Part shown: piece after piece, positions 26,679 through 34,747 of the stretch
Position numbering within the stretch: the stretch's first letter is position 1
Layout of the letters: each line of letters begins with the position of its first letter
From: Bradyrhizobium septentrionale
Lineage (GTDB): Bacteria > Pseudomonadota > Alphaproteobacteria > Rhizobiales > Xanthobacteraceae
Assembly: GCF_011516645.4 (NCBI RefSeq)
Contig: NZ_CP088285.1
Coordinates: 8,202,501-8,266,500, forward strand
Direction of reading: 5' to 3'
DNA length: 64,000 nucleotides
Notes under the pieces: generated by a model
Seen by the model: the letters and a program-made list of their open reading frames with translations, nothing else
Told to the model about the DNA's origin: nothing
Databases searched by the model: none
Made by a program: the position numbers and the translations under genes

Positions 26679-27526
26679 CCCTCAATCCCCTGTTGCCGCT
26701 GATGTACGAGCCGATCGTGCAGACTGCCCTGCGCGAGGACCTCGGCCGTGCCGGCGATATCACGGCGGATGCGATCGTACCGGCCACCCAGCAGTCGCGG
26801 CTGGTGATGCGGGCACGCCAGCCCGGCGTGATCGCGGGGCTCGACGTGGCGCGCACTGCCTTCCAGATGGTGGCGCCTTCCATCACGCTACGCGCTGAGC
26901 GGCCTGACGGCAGCGCGGTCGAGCCTGACCAGGTGATCGCGATCATCGACGGCCCGGCCCGCAGCCTGCTCACCGCGGAACGAACCGCGCTCAACTTCCT
27001 CTGCCATCTGAGCGGCGTCGCGACCGCAACGGCGACGCTGGTCAAAGCGGTCGCAGGCACGCGCGCGCAAATCGTCTGCACCCGCAAGACCACGCCGGGA
27101 CTGCGGGTGCTGGAGAAATATGCGGTGCGCGCTGGCGGCGGCGGCAATCACCGGTTCGGGCTCGATGATGCGGTGTTGATCAAGGACAACCACATTGCGC
27201 TTGCCGGCGGCATCCGCACCGCGATCGAGCGCGCCAAGGCCAATGCCGGTCATCTCGTCAAGATCGAGGTCGAGGTCGACACGCTGTCGCAGCTCGAGGA
27301 GGCGCTGGCGCTCGGCGTCGACGCGGTCCTGCTCGACAACATGACGACGGAGCAACTCAGCCAGGCGGTTCAGATGGCGCGCGGCAAGGCGATCACCGAA
27401 GCCTCCGGCCGCATTACGGCTGCGACCGCCGCGGCGATTGCCGCCACCGGCGTTGATTTGATCTCGGTCGGCTGGGTGACCCATAGCTCGGCCGCGCTCG
27501 ATATCGGGCTCGACTATCTCTCTTGA
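26675..27526 (+). CDS. nadC: Nicotinate-nucleotide pyrophosphorylase (carboxylating)
   Basis: A 283-aa quinolinate phosphoribosyltransferase that makes nicotinate mononucleotide from quinolinate and PRPP. Characteristic elements: LREDLGRAGDITADAIVP, the RTALNFLCHLSGVAT segment, CTRKTTPGLRVLEKYAVRAG with the substrate-binding Arg/Lys residues, and EASGRITAATAAAIAATGVD. It is the last gene of nadABC. Tandem small hairpins lie just after its stop. Confidence 0.96.
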   Translation: MTLNPLLPLMYEPIVQTALREDLGRAGDITADAIVPATQQSRLVMRARQPGVIAGLDVARTAFQMVAPSITLRAERPDGSAVEPDQVIAIIDGPARSLLTAERTALNFLCHLSGVATATATLVKAVAGTRAQIVCTRKTTPGLRVLEKYAVRAGGGGNHRFGLDDAVLIKDNHIALAGGIRTAIERAKANAGHLVKIEVEVDTLSQLEEALALGVDAVLLDNMTTEQLSQAVQMARGKAITEASGRITAATAAAIAATGVDLISVGWVTHSSAALDIGLDYLS

Positions 27527-27537
27527 TGGATCAGAGA

Positions 27538-27570
27538 GGTTGAAGGATCAACCGGGTTGAGGGATCAACC
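27538..27570. repeat. Tandem 17-bp palindromic units between nadC and ctaA
   Basis: Two direct copies of GGTTGA-RGGA-TCAACC, each a 6-bp stem with a 4-nt loop, in the convergent gap. The second copy overlaps the ctaA stop codon. They could act as a weak bidirectional terminator, but no T-run follows. Confidence 0.6.
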
Positions 27571-28650
27571 GGGCTGGCCGGCCGGAACAAGATTCGGCTG
27601 GTCCCGCACGGTCCGGCGCACCGCGAAGCGCTCGGCCTGCAGCACCGCGAGCGTCAGCACGGCGATCGCGACCGCCTGATGCGTCAGCGCCAGATCGATC
27701 GGCACCTGATGCAGCAGCGTCAGGATGCCGAGCGTCGCCTGCAGGGTGATCGCCGCAACCAGCCACCAGGCGCCCGCGATCACCGCGCCGCCGGCACGCG
27801 CGCGCACGGCATCGATCGCATGTGCGATCGCCAGCGCGAACAGCAGATAGGCGGTCATGCGGTGCTCGAACTGCACCGTCAGCGTGTTGTCGAACAGGTT
27901 GCGCCACCACGGCGTCTCGAACCAGAGACGGTCAGCCGACGGAATCAAGCCGCCGTCGATCTCGGGCCAGGTGTTGTAGACCCTGCCCGCGCGCAGGCCC
28001 GCGACCAGCGCACCGAAATAGAGCTGCACGAAGGTCAGCACCAGCAGCACCGCACTCGTGATCTTCAGCCTGAGCGGCGCGATCACGGACGGACGGTCGG
28101 TCAACCGCCGCAGCGTCCAGACGATCGCCGCGAAGATCAACAGCGCCAGCACCAGATGCGTCGCCAGCCGATATTGCGACACCTCGAGGCGCTCCGAGAG
28201 CCCGGACGCAACCATCCACCAGCCGACGCCGCCCTGCAGCGCGCCGAGGCCGAAGATGATCCACAGCCGCCGGCCGAGCTCGCCGCTCACCGCGCCGCGC
28301 CACAGGAAATACAGGAACGGCAGCAGATAGGCGGCGCCGATCACCCGACCGAGCAGCCGGTGGCTCCACTCCCACCAGAAGATCGTCTTGAACTGCTCAA
28401 GCGTCATCCCGGCGTTGAGCTCGCGGTATTGCGGGATGCTCTTGTAGCCCTCGAAGGCCTGCGCCCACTGCGCCTCGGTCAAGGGCGGCAGCGCGCCGGT
28501 CACCGGCTTCCATTCGACGATCGACAGGCCGGACTCGGTGAGCCGCGTGGCACCGCCGACCAGCACCATCAGCGCGATCAGGGCAGCGACTGCGAACAGC
28601 CAGATCCTGACGGCGCGGAGCTGCGATGTCTTTGCGGAAATACCGGCCAT
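27565..28650 (-). CDS. ctaA: Heme A synthase, COX15/CtaA family
   Basis: A 361-aa inner-membrane protein with about eight membrane segments that converts heme O to heme A for cytochrome oxidase. Conserved features: [20 protein letters not shown] in the first loop, the heme-ligand motif [22 protein letters not shown], and the late [13 protein letters not shown]. This long form without N-terminal Cys pairs is the alphaproteobacterial/mitochondrial type. Start chosen at [18 protein letters not shown] because upstream residues derive from a dispersed repeat. Confidence 0.95.
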   Translation of the reverse strand: MAGISAKTSQLRAVRIWLFAVAALIALMVLVGGATRLTESGLSIVEWKPVTGALPPLTEAQWAQAFEGYKSIPQYRELNAGMTLEQFKTIFWWEWSHRLLGRVIGAAYLLPFLYFLWRGAVSGELGRRLWIIFGLGALQGGVGWWMVASGLSERLEVSQYRLATHLVLALLIFAAIVWTLRRLTDRPSVIAPLRLKITSAVLLVLTFVQLYFGALVAGLRAGRVYNTWPEIDGGLIPSADRLWFETPWWRNLFDNTLTVQFEHRMTAYLLFALAIAHAIDAVRARAGGAVIAGAWWLVAAITLQATLGILTLLHQVPIDLALTHQAVAIAVLTLAVLQAERFAVRRTVRDQPNLVPAGQPG

Positions 28651-28725
28651 TTCGCCCTGACTTGATTGGATTTTCGCGCCCCTTATAGTCCGCCCTATCA
28701 GCGGCGCAAGCGCCGCCTGGAGCCT

Positions 28726-28815
28726 CGTTCCGATACATCGGAGCGAAGCTCCGGAATCTTGTTTTGACGCGTTTTCTCTGCGCGAACCGGCGTCCACTTC
28801 GCTCGAAAACGCTCT
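28726..28815. repeat. Dispersed approximately 100-bp repeat, copy A
   Basis: Contains the family core TTGTTTTGACGCGTTTTCTC and GCGAACCGG followed by CCACTTCGCTCGAAAACGCT. It sits in the divergent gap between ctaA and the DUF2842 gene. The leading GTTCCGAT-type dyad is degenerate in this copy. Confidence 0.85.
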
Positions 28816-28840
28816 GAATCACGAGTTGCACATATCCGCC

Positions 28841-29050
28841 ATGGCCATACGCACCCGCAAATTGCTCGGAACCATCGCCCTGCTCATCCTGGTGGTGGTG
28901 TGGTCGCTGCTCGGCATGACGATCGCCCAGACGCCGTGGCTCGCCAATTCAGGGCTGCTGCAGGCGATCTTCTACGTCGTCGCCGGGCTCGGCTGGGTGC
29001 TGCCGGCGATGCCGATCGTCTCCTGGATGTCGCGGCCCGACCGCGCTTAA
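28841..29050 (+). CDS. DUF2842 small membrane protein
   Basis: A 69-aa protein with two membrane segments (LLGTIALLILVVVWSLLGM and LLQAIFYVVAGLGWVLPAMP) and a short loop, matching the DUF2842 family of alphaproteobacteria. It is divergent from ctaA. Its stop overlaps the stop of the NodB-like gene by 4 bp (tail to tail). Function unknown. Confidence 0.85.
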   Translation: MAIRTRKLLGTIALLILVVVWSLLGMTIAQTPWLANSGLLQAIFYVVAGLGWVLPAMPIVSWMSRPDRA

Positions 29051-30189
29051 ATGGCGTTGTGATCGCGCGCATGCCGCGTCGGCTGCACCGGCGGAAACAT
29101 CATGCCCGACAGCAACACCCGCATGATCCGCAGCGAGCGCACCCGGCCGTCCCATGCGATGCGCGGCAGCGCGTAGAGGTTGGTGCGCCCCTGCGCCTCG
29201 ACGACACCTGATATGGTCGACACCGCGCTGGCAAAGCCGGTCTCCTCGGCCATCACCACGTGCGGACGGCGGAACGCGTCGCGGTCCCCGAACGGATAGG
29301 CGAAATGCCCGATCGGCCGCTGCAGCGCGCTCTCGGCCACCGCCTTTCCCATCGCCATCTCGCGCTGTGCATCGGCATCCCTGAGATTCGAGAGGACCGA
29401 ATAGTTCACCGTGGCGCTGCCGAACGTCACGTTCGGATCCGCTGCGAGTTTTGCCAGATCCTGCCAGTCGAGCGAGGTGGTGCGTGACAACAGCGCTGCG
29501 TCGGTCGCATAGCGCCGGCCCAGATCATTCACCGCATACGACAAATCCGACGGCGGCAGTTTGCGCAGCCAGCCGGACAGGAAGTCGAACAGCTCATACT
29601 TGTCGGACAGCGTCGCGACCCCGAAGTGCCGTTCCCTGCCGTCGATGACAAGGCTGATGCGGCTTTCGCGCGCGATGATGTCCTCCAGCGCCAGCCACCA
29701 CGCCGCGCCGACACCATCGGGAAACGCCGTCGGCAGATAGAGCGTGAAGGGGGCGCCGTGCCGGGCGAGCACGGGATAGGCATGGGTGAGGATATCCTTG
29801 CTGGCGCCGTCGAAGGTCAGGCAGGCAAAGCGCCGGCGCACCGGCAAGGTCACCGCGCGGCGACAGGCCTCCTCGATCCCGACGATGTCGTAGCGCCAGC
29901 GCTTCAGCGCGCGGATCGTGCGATCGAGGAAGGCCGGCGTGATCTCCTGCGACCTCAGTGGCTGGAACCGGGCTCGGCGCGCGGGGCGGACGCGCGCGAA
30001 GCGCAGGATCACCCCGGCACCGCCGGCCTCGCGCTCGCGCAGGCGGAAGGCGCCACTGAAATACGCGAGCTCCATCCGGGCCCGCCGCAAAATCCCGTTG
30101 TCCGGCGCCAAGATCCCCGCCTTTGTCCGGCGGTTCCTACGCCCCGCCAAGAACCCCACTGAGGCATTCTTATTACTCTTTGTTGACAT
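29047..30189 (-). CDS. NodB-like polysaccharide deacetylase homologue lacking metal ligands
   Basis: A 380-aa protein with a polysaccharide-deacetylase fold: FACLTFDGASKDIL (about residues 121-134), WQDLAKLAADPNVTFGSATV and HFAYPFGDRDAFRRP. The family uses a TFDD motif and an HxxxxH-like motif (SHTVNH) to bind the metal. Here these read TFDG and SATVNY, so one Asp and both His are replaced. It is probably not a standard metal-dependent deacetylase; it may be a binding or structural member of the exopolysaccharide machinery. It is divergent from the CelD-like gene. A later Met at residue 39 could be the start. Confidence 0.85.
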   Translation of the reverse strand: MSTKSNKNASVGFLAGRRNRRTKAGILAPDNGILRRARMELAYFSGAFRLREREAGGAGVILRFARVRPARRARFQPLRSQEITPAFLDRTIRALKRWRYDIVGIEEACRRAVTLPVRRRFACLTFDGASKDILTHAYPVLARHGAPFTLYLPTAFPDGVGAAWWLALEDIIARESRISLVIDGRERHFGVATLSDKYELFDFLSGWLRKLPPSDLSYAVNDLGRRYATDAALLSRTTSLDWQDLAKLAADPNVTFGSATVNYSVLSNLRDADAQREMAMGKAVAESALQRPIGHFAYPFGDRDAFRRPHVVMAEETGFASAVSTISGVVEAQGRTNLYALPRIAWDGRVRSLRIMRVLLSGMMFPPVQPTRHARDHNAI

Positions 30190-30255
30190 TTCCCTGCGAA
30201 GGTCGGCCCCAGCCGAGAACTGTAAATTAATACCTTAAAAAGTTTGGGTTCCGAG

Positions 30256-31449
30256 ATGGTCATGGCGGCGGCAATTGAAGGCCAGACGGCGGGGACGCTA
30301 ACGTGGCCGAACGCAATCCGCGTCGCCGGCGTCGATATCTTTCATGATCTCACGGCGGCCGAGGCAACCTGGCGCAGTCTCGAGACGTCGCAACACTCCT
30401 ACACGCCCTATCAGCGCTTCGACTTCCTCGCCAACTGGCAGCGCCAGGTCGGCGAGCGCGAAGGCCTGCGGCCCTTCATCGTCGTCGCCCATGACAGCGA
30501 GCGCCGGCCGCTGCTGCTGTTGCCGCTCGCCATCGAGCAGCGCCTGGGCGCGAATTGCGCGAGCTTCATGGGCGGCAAGCACGCGACCTTCAACATGGCG
30601 CTGTGCGAGAAGGATTTCGCCGTCAACGCGACCGAGGCCGACGTCACGGCCCTGATCGGCTCGATCGCCGAACGGTCCCGCGCCGATGCGCTGGTGCTGT
30701 GCCAGCAGCCGCTGCGCTGGCAGGAGCTGCCGAATCCGCTGGCGCTGCTGCCGCATCAACCCTCGGTCAACGACTGCCCGCTGCTGGTGATCGAGCCCGG
30801 CGCGGCACCCGCGACGCTGATCAGCAACTCGTTCCGCCGCCGCCTGAAGGGCAAGGAGCGCAAGCTGCAGCCGCTGCCCGGCTACCGCTATCACGTCGCG
30901 GCCGACAGCGCCGACGTCTGCCGCCTGCTCGACTGGTTCTTCCGCGTCAAGCCACAGCGCATGGCCGAGCAGAAGCTGCCGAACGTGTTCGCCGAGCCGG
31001 GCATCGAGCAGTTCATCCGCACCGCCTGCCTGGCACCGCGCGGCGACGGCAAGGGCTATGCGATCGACATCCACGCGCTGGAATGCGACGAGGAAGTGAT
31101 CGCGATCTTCGCCGGCGTGTCCGACGGCCATCGCTTCTCGATGATGTTCAACACCTACACGATGTCGGCCAATGCCAAGTTCAGCCCCGGCCTGATCCTG
31201 ATGCGCGACATCATCGACCGTCATGCCGGCCAGGACTACCGCGCCTTCGATCTCGGTATCGGCTCGGACGAGTACAAGCGGCTGTTCTGCAAGGACGACG
31301 AAGCGATCGTCGACAGCTTCATTCCGCTCAGCCTGCGCGGCAAGCCGGCGGCCAGCGCATTGTCGGCCATCAATCGCGCCAAACGCGCGGTGAAGCACAA
31401 TCCCGCGCTGCTCGAGATCGCCCAGAACCTGCGCAGCATGTTCCGCTGA
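30256..31449 (+). CDS. GNAT-type acetyltransferase, CelD/BcsL-like, exopolysaccharide cluster
   Basis: A protein of about 397 aa with a C-terminal acetyltransferase_6 (CelD/BioF2-like) domain. Motifs: SFRRRLKGKERKLQPLPGYR, AIFAGVSDGHRFSMMFNTYT and KFSPGLILMRDIIDRH, then FDLGIGSDEYKRLFC. Such proteins occur in cellulose and exopolysaccharide clusters and are thought to acetylate sugars or activated intermediates. Two close ATG codons (30256, 30262) compete. It lies divergent from the NodB-like gene, so the two probably share a control region of about 65 bp. Confidence 0.85.
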   Translation: MVMAAAIEGQTAGTLTWPNAIRVAGVDIFHDLTAAEATWRSLETSQHSYTPYQRFDFLANWQRQVGEREGLRPFIVVAHDSERRPLLLLPLAIEQRLGANCASFMGGKHATFNMALCEKDFAVNATEADVTALIGSIAERSRADALVLCQQPLRWQELPNPLALLPHQPSVNDCPLLVIEPGAAPATLISNSFRRRLKGKERKLQPLPGYRYHVAADSADVCRLLDWFFRVKPQRMAEQKLPNVFAEPGIEQFIRTACLAPRGDGKGYAIDIHALECDEEVIAIFAGVSDGHRFSMMFNTYTMSANAKFSPGLILMRDIIDRHAGQDYRAFDLGIGSDEYKRLFCKDDEAIVDSFIPLSLRGKPAASALSAINRAKRAVKHNPALLEIAQNLRSMFR

Positions 31450-31467
31450 GCACGGCTGCGGCCGACG

Positions 31468-32397
31468 TCAGGCGGGCGGCACCGGCCGGCCACTCTCGAC
31501 GCCAAGCCGCATCATCGCATCGAACACCAGCATCGCGGCCGGTGACAGCGCGCGCCTGCGCAGCTTGATCAGCCCGTAGCTCTCGAGCATCAGCTGGTCG
31601 CGGATGCGAAGCATCTTGAAGCGCTGCGGATCGAGCAGATCGAAGATCAGCAACGGCAACGGCACGATCGCATCGATCCCTGCGGCAATTCCGATCGACG
31701 CGGAGAAGGATTCGGTGTTGATCATGCGCTGCGGCGGCGCGATGCCCCGGCTGTAGAACAGCCGCTCGAGCGCCTGGCGCATGAAGGATTCCCGCGGCTG
31801 GCAGATCCATTGCAAGTCGACCGTGTCTTCCAGATTGACGCTGTCGAGCGCGGCCAGCGGATGCTCGGCGCGAACCAGCAGGCCGGCCTGCTCGGCGCCG
31901 ATCTCGTGATAATCGAACTGCCCGGAATCGACGCCCGCGGGAATTCGCGCAACGACGAAATCCAGCTCGAGCGCGAGAAGCCGCGCAACCAGCGGCGGGC
32001 TGGTGCTGACATCGAGTGAAATGTTCACCCGGTGCAGCTTCTCGCCGAGATACTGCATGACGTCGACGACGAGGTCGATGCTGGGCTTGGCGACCGTTCC
32101 TACCGATACGGTGCCGAGCTCGCCCGATCGGTAACCGGCGAACTCATCGGTGACCCGGTCAAGGTCGGCCAGCACGCTCCGGCCGCCGCGGATCAGGATC
32201 GAGCCGTAGGCCGTGGGCTCGACGCCGCGCGCAGTCCGCTCGAACAACGGAACCCGCGCCACCGCCTCGATCTCAGCCAGCATCTTGGATGCCGCCGACT
32301 GGGTGATATTGAGGCGCTCGGCGGCCAGCTGCAGCTTGCGCTCGCTGTCGAGCGCCACCAGCAGGCGCAACTGGCGCAATTTCAGATTATTGATCAC
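31468..32397 (-). CDS. LysR family transcriptional regulator
   Basis: A 309-aa LysR protein. The N-terminal winged HTH (KLRQLRLLVALDSERKLQLA then LNITQSAASKMLAEIE, residues 5-45) is followed by the substrate-binding domain. It resembles the GbpR-like subgroup associated with sugar or sugar-acid genes. It is divergent from the MFS transporter gene (336 bp between starts), which is its likely target. Start is GTG. With the MFS gene it forms a cassette that interrupts the exopolysaccharide cluster. Confidence 0.92.
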   Translation of the reverse strand: MINNLKLRQLRLLVALDSERKLQLAAERLNITQSAASKMLAEIEAVARVPLFERTARGVEPTAYGSILIRGGRSVLADLDRVTDEFAGYRSGELGTVSVGTVAKPSIDLVVDVMQYLGEKLHRVNISLDVSTSPPLVARLLALELDFVVARIPAGVDSGQFDYHEIGAEQAGLLVRAEHPLAALDSVNLEDTVDLQWICQPRESFMRQALERLFYSRGIAPPQRMINTESFSASIGIAAGIDAIVPLPLLIFDLLDPQRFKMLRIRDQLMLESYGLIKLRRRALSPAAMLVFDAMMRLGVESGRPVPPA

Positions 32398-32425
32398 GGC
32401 GCGCCACCATCCTGCCCGGCCAGGG

Positions 32426-32528
32426 CCTTGTCCGTTCCGACCAAATCGGAACGGACAAGGCTCTAGATTCTATTTTGACGCGTTTCCTGACGCGAACCGG
32501 GATTCAGTTCGCTGGAAAACGCTCCAGA
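32426..32528. repeat. Dispersed approximately 100-bp repeat, copy B
   Basis: Starts with a 15-bp-stem hairpin, CCTTGTCCGTTCCGA pairing with TCGGAACGGACAAGG, followed by CTCTAGATTCTATTTTGACG and GAAAACGCTCCAGAG. It occupies much of the LysR/MFS divergent region; the remainder (32529-32733) shows no other feature. Confidence 0.88.
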
Positions 32529-32733
32529 GTTCCCGCGTTCATACCGCGGTGCATCATGACAGTTTCGCCGTGGCTCCATTCCCAAATGCCATTAGTCACG
32601 CGGCAGTCGATTACACAACAATGAATGCAATACTTGCAAGAGCAAGGCGACGGACCGCTGCGGCTGCACAAGGTGCCGCCCGGACAGCGCGGGCACCGTG
32701 CGTCGTATCGAAAAACCAGAAGGGATGGGAACG

Positions 32734-34062
32734 ATGACCGACGATGTCGAGAAGCGTGCGATCGGGAAAATGATGCGGCGACTGATTCCGTTCCTCATCC
32801 TGTGTTACTTCGTGGCCTACCTCGATCGCGTCAATGTCGGCTTCGCCAAGCTGCACATGAACACCGCGCTCGGGCTGAGCGAAGCCGCCTACGGGCTCGG
32901 CGCGGGGCTGTTCTTCATCGGCTACTTCTTCTTCGAGGTGCCCTCGAACATCCTTCTGGAGCGGTTCGGCGCGCGGCGCTGGATCGCCCGTATCATGATC
33001 AGCTGGGGCATCGTCTCGGCGGCATTCGCCTTCATCCCGCAGATGTCCGCGGCGAGCGGCCTGTCGAGCGAGTGGATCTTCTACTTCCTGCGCCTGCTGC
33101 TCGGCGCATGCGAGGCCGGCTTCTTCCCCGGCATCATCTTCTATCTGACGCTCTGGTTCCCGACGGTCTATCGGGCGCGCGTCATCAGCCTGTTCATGCT
33201 CGCGATCCCGATCTCCAGCATCATCGGCGCGCCGATCTCGGGTCTGCTGCTCAATCTGTCGGGCGGCGGTCTCTCCGGGTGGCAGTGGCTGTTCATCCTG
33301 GAAGCGCTGCCGTCGGTGCTGGTCGGCTTCGCCGTTCTGGTCATGCTGCCCGACTTCCCGCGCCAGGCGACTTGGCTGCAACCCGACGAGATCAAGTGGG
33401 TCCAGAACACGCTCGAGATCGAACGGCAGAAGAAGGAGGCGGTGGAGCACATCTCGGTGCTGCAATCGCTCACCGATTCGCGGGTGCTGGCCTGCGCGCT
33501 GGTGTATTTCTGCCTGAACGCGGCAAGCTACGGCGTCGCATTCTTCCTGCCGACCATCATCAAGGCGTTCGGCGTCACCGACACCCAGACCGGCCTGATC
33601 GCCGCCCTGCCCTTCGTGTTCGGCGCGGTCGGCATGGTGCTGCTCGGCCGCCATTCCGACAAGACCGGCGAGCGGCGATACCATGTTGCCGGCGCGTTGA
33701 CGCTGGCCGCAGTCGGCATCGGCCTCGCCGGGCTGGTCTCCAGTCCGGTGCTGATCATCGGCCTGCTCTGCCTCGCGCAGATCGGCGTTTCGTCGGTGCC
33801 GCCGATGTTCTGGCCGATGCCGGCCAGCATTTTGAACGGCGCCTCGGCCGCGGCGGGCATTGCCGCGATCAATTCGCTCGGCAATCTCTCAGGCTTCGCC
33901 GGCCCGTTCGCCATGGGCTACCTGAAAGACCTGACCGGTGGATTTACCGCAGGCCTGCTGCTGCTCGCGGTCGTCGGTCTGATCGGCGCGCTGGTCACGA
34001 TCCGGCTGCGGATCGATCCGGTGCTCGAGCGTTCGATGCGCGAGCCGATGATGGCGCACTAG
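32734..34062 (+). CDS. MFS transporter, anion:cation symporter (ACS) type
   Basis: A 442-aa transporter with 12 predicted membrane segments. The opening RLIPFLILCYFVAYLDRVNV and the GLFFIGYFFFEVPSNILLER segment are characteristic of the ACS family (galactonate, tartrate, phthalate transporters). A central hydrophilic loop separates the two six-helix halves. It would import an organic anion by proton symport. The start at MTDDVEKR is 9 nt after another ATG; both follow an AAGGG-like sequence. Probably controlled by the divergent LysR gene. Confidence 0.92.
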   Translation: MTDDVEKRAIGKMMRRLIPFLILCYFVAYLDRVNVGFAKLHMNTALGLSEAAYGLGAGLFFIGYFFFEVPSNILLERFGARRWIARIMISWGIVSAAFAFIPQMSAASGLSSEWIFYFLRLLLGACEAGFFPGIIFYLTLWFPTVYRARVISLFMLAIPISSIIGAPISGLLLNLSGGGLSGWQWLFILEALPSVLVGFAVLVMLPDFPRQATWLQPDEIKWVQNTLEIERQKKEAVEHISVLQSLTDSRVLACALVYFCLNAASYGVAFFLPTIIKAFGVTDTQTGLIAALPFVFGAVGMVLLGRHSDKTGERRYHVAGALTLAAVGIGLAGLVSSPVLIIGLLCLAQIGVSSVPPMFWPMPASILNGASAAAGIAAINSLGNLSGFAGPFAMGYLKDLTGGFTAGLLLLAVVGLIGALVTIRLRIDPVLERSMREPMMAH

Positions 34063-34107
34063 ATCGTCAGGCGCCCGCGCAAAACGGAATGGTGCTCGCA
34101 ATGCCGG

Positions 34108-34245
34108 TCATTTGCGAGCGCCCGCCGTGCTTGCAGCCATTTTGGCCACCTCGCGGATGCAGGCGATGAATATCTCCGCAGTTGGGCCCAACGTGCGACC
34201 CTTCAGGGTGACGATCGCAGCCGAAACCGTGGCCGTTCCCGGAAG
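34108..34245 (-). pseudogene. C-terminal remnant of a LysR family regulator
   Basis: On the minus strand a frame ending at 34108 reads GTATVSAAIVTLKGRTLGPT, then AEIFIACIREVAKMAAST, and stops. This is the usual C terminus of a LysR protein (final strand, final helix, short tail). The remaining 250 or so residues are missing: the sequence passes at about 34245 into an unrelated, oppositely oriented Bug-family fragment. No start is possible. Confidence 0.75.
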
Positions 34246-34738
34246 CTCGCACCACGCTGCATTTCATCGGCGCGATGCTCGGCCGTACCGCAGGCTTCGA
34301 CTATCTGCACGTTCCCATCAGGGCAGAGGGGCGGTCCAGGATCTCCTGAAAGGCGAGATCGCATCGGCGGTGATGCCGGTCGACAGCCTGCTGGGCCAAG
34401 TGCAGTCCGGACAGCTTTGCGCTCTGGCAACGACCGGTCCCAGCCGCCTCAACGCCCTCCCCGACGTGCCGACGGTGGCGGAGGCCGGTTACCCCGCGCT
34501 TCAGGACCTGACCTGGTTTGGCATCTTCCTGCCAGCGAAGACGCCCCCGGCAATCGTCGCGCAACTCAACGGCTCGATCCAGGCGTCACTGCGCACCGAC
34601 GAGGTCAAATCCGGCATGGCCAAGCTGTCGGTTGATGTCGACGCCATCGCGATGAACGAATTTGCTGGGCTGCTCGCCTCGGAATCCGAGCACTGGAAGG
34701 GGATCGTGCAGGCGACCGGATTTACCCCGACGGGCTGA
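34246..34738 (+). pseudogene. Remnant of a Bug/TctC tricarboxylate-binding protein gene, frameshifted
   Basis: The plus strand encodes TTLHFIGAMLGRTAGFDYLH in one frame up to about 34320 and then, after a frame change, AVQDLLKGEIASAVMPVDSL, FGIFLPAKTPPAIVAQLNGS and a normal Bug C terminus. The N-terminal half with the signal peptide is gone. Bug proteins are periplasmic binders of carboxylates for tripartite transporters. Together with the LysR tail it represents a divergent pair whose middle was deleted. Confidence 0.8.
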
Positions 34739-34747
34739 CGGTGGCGG

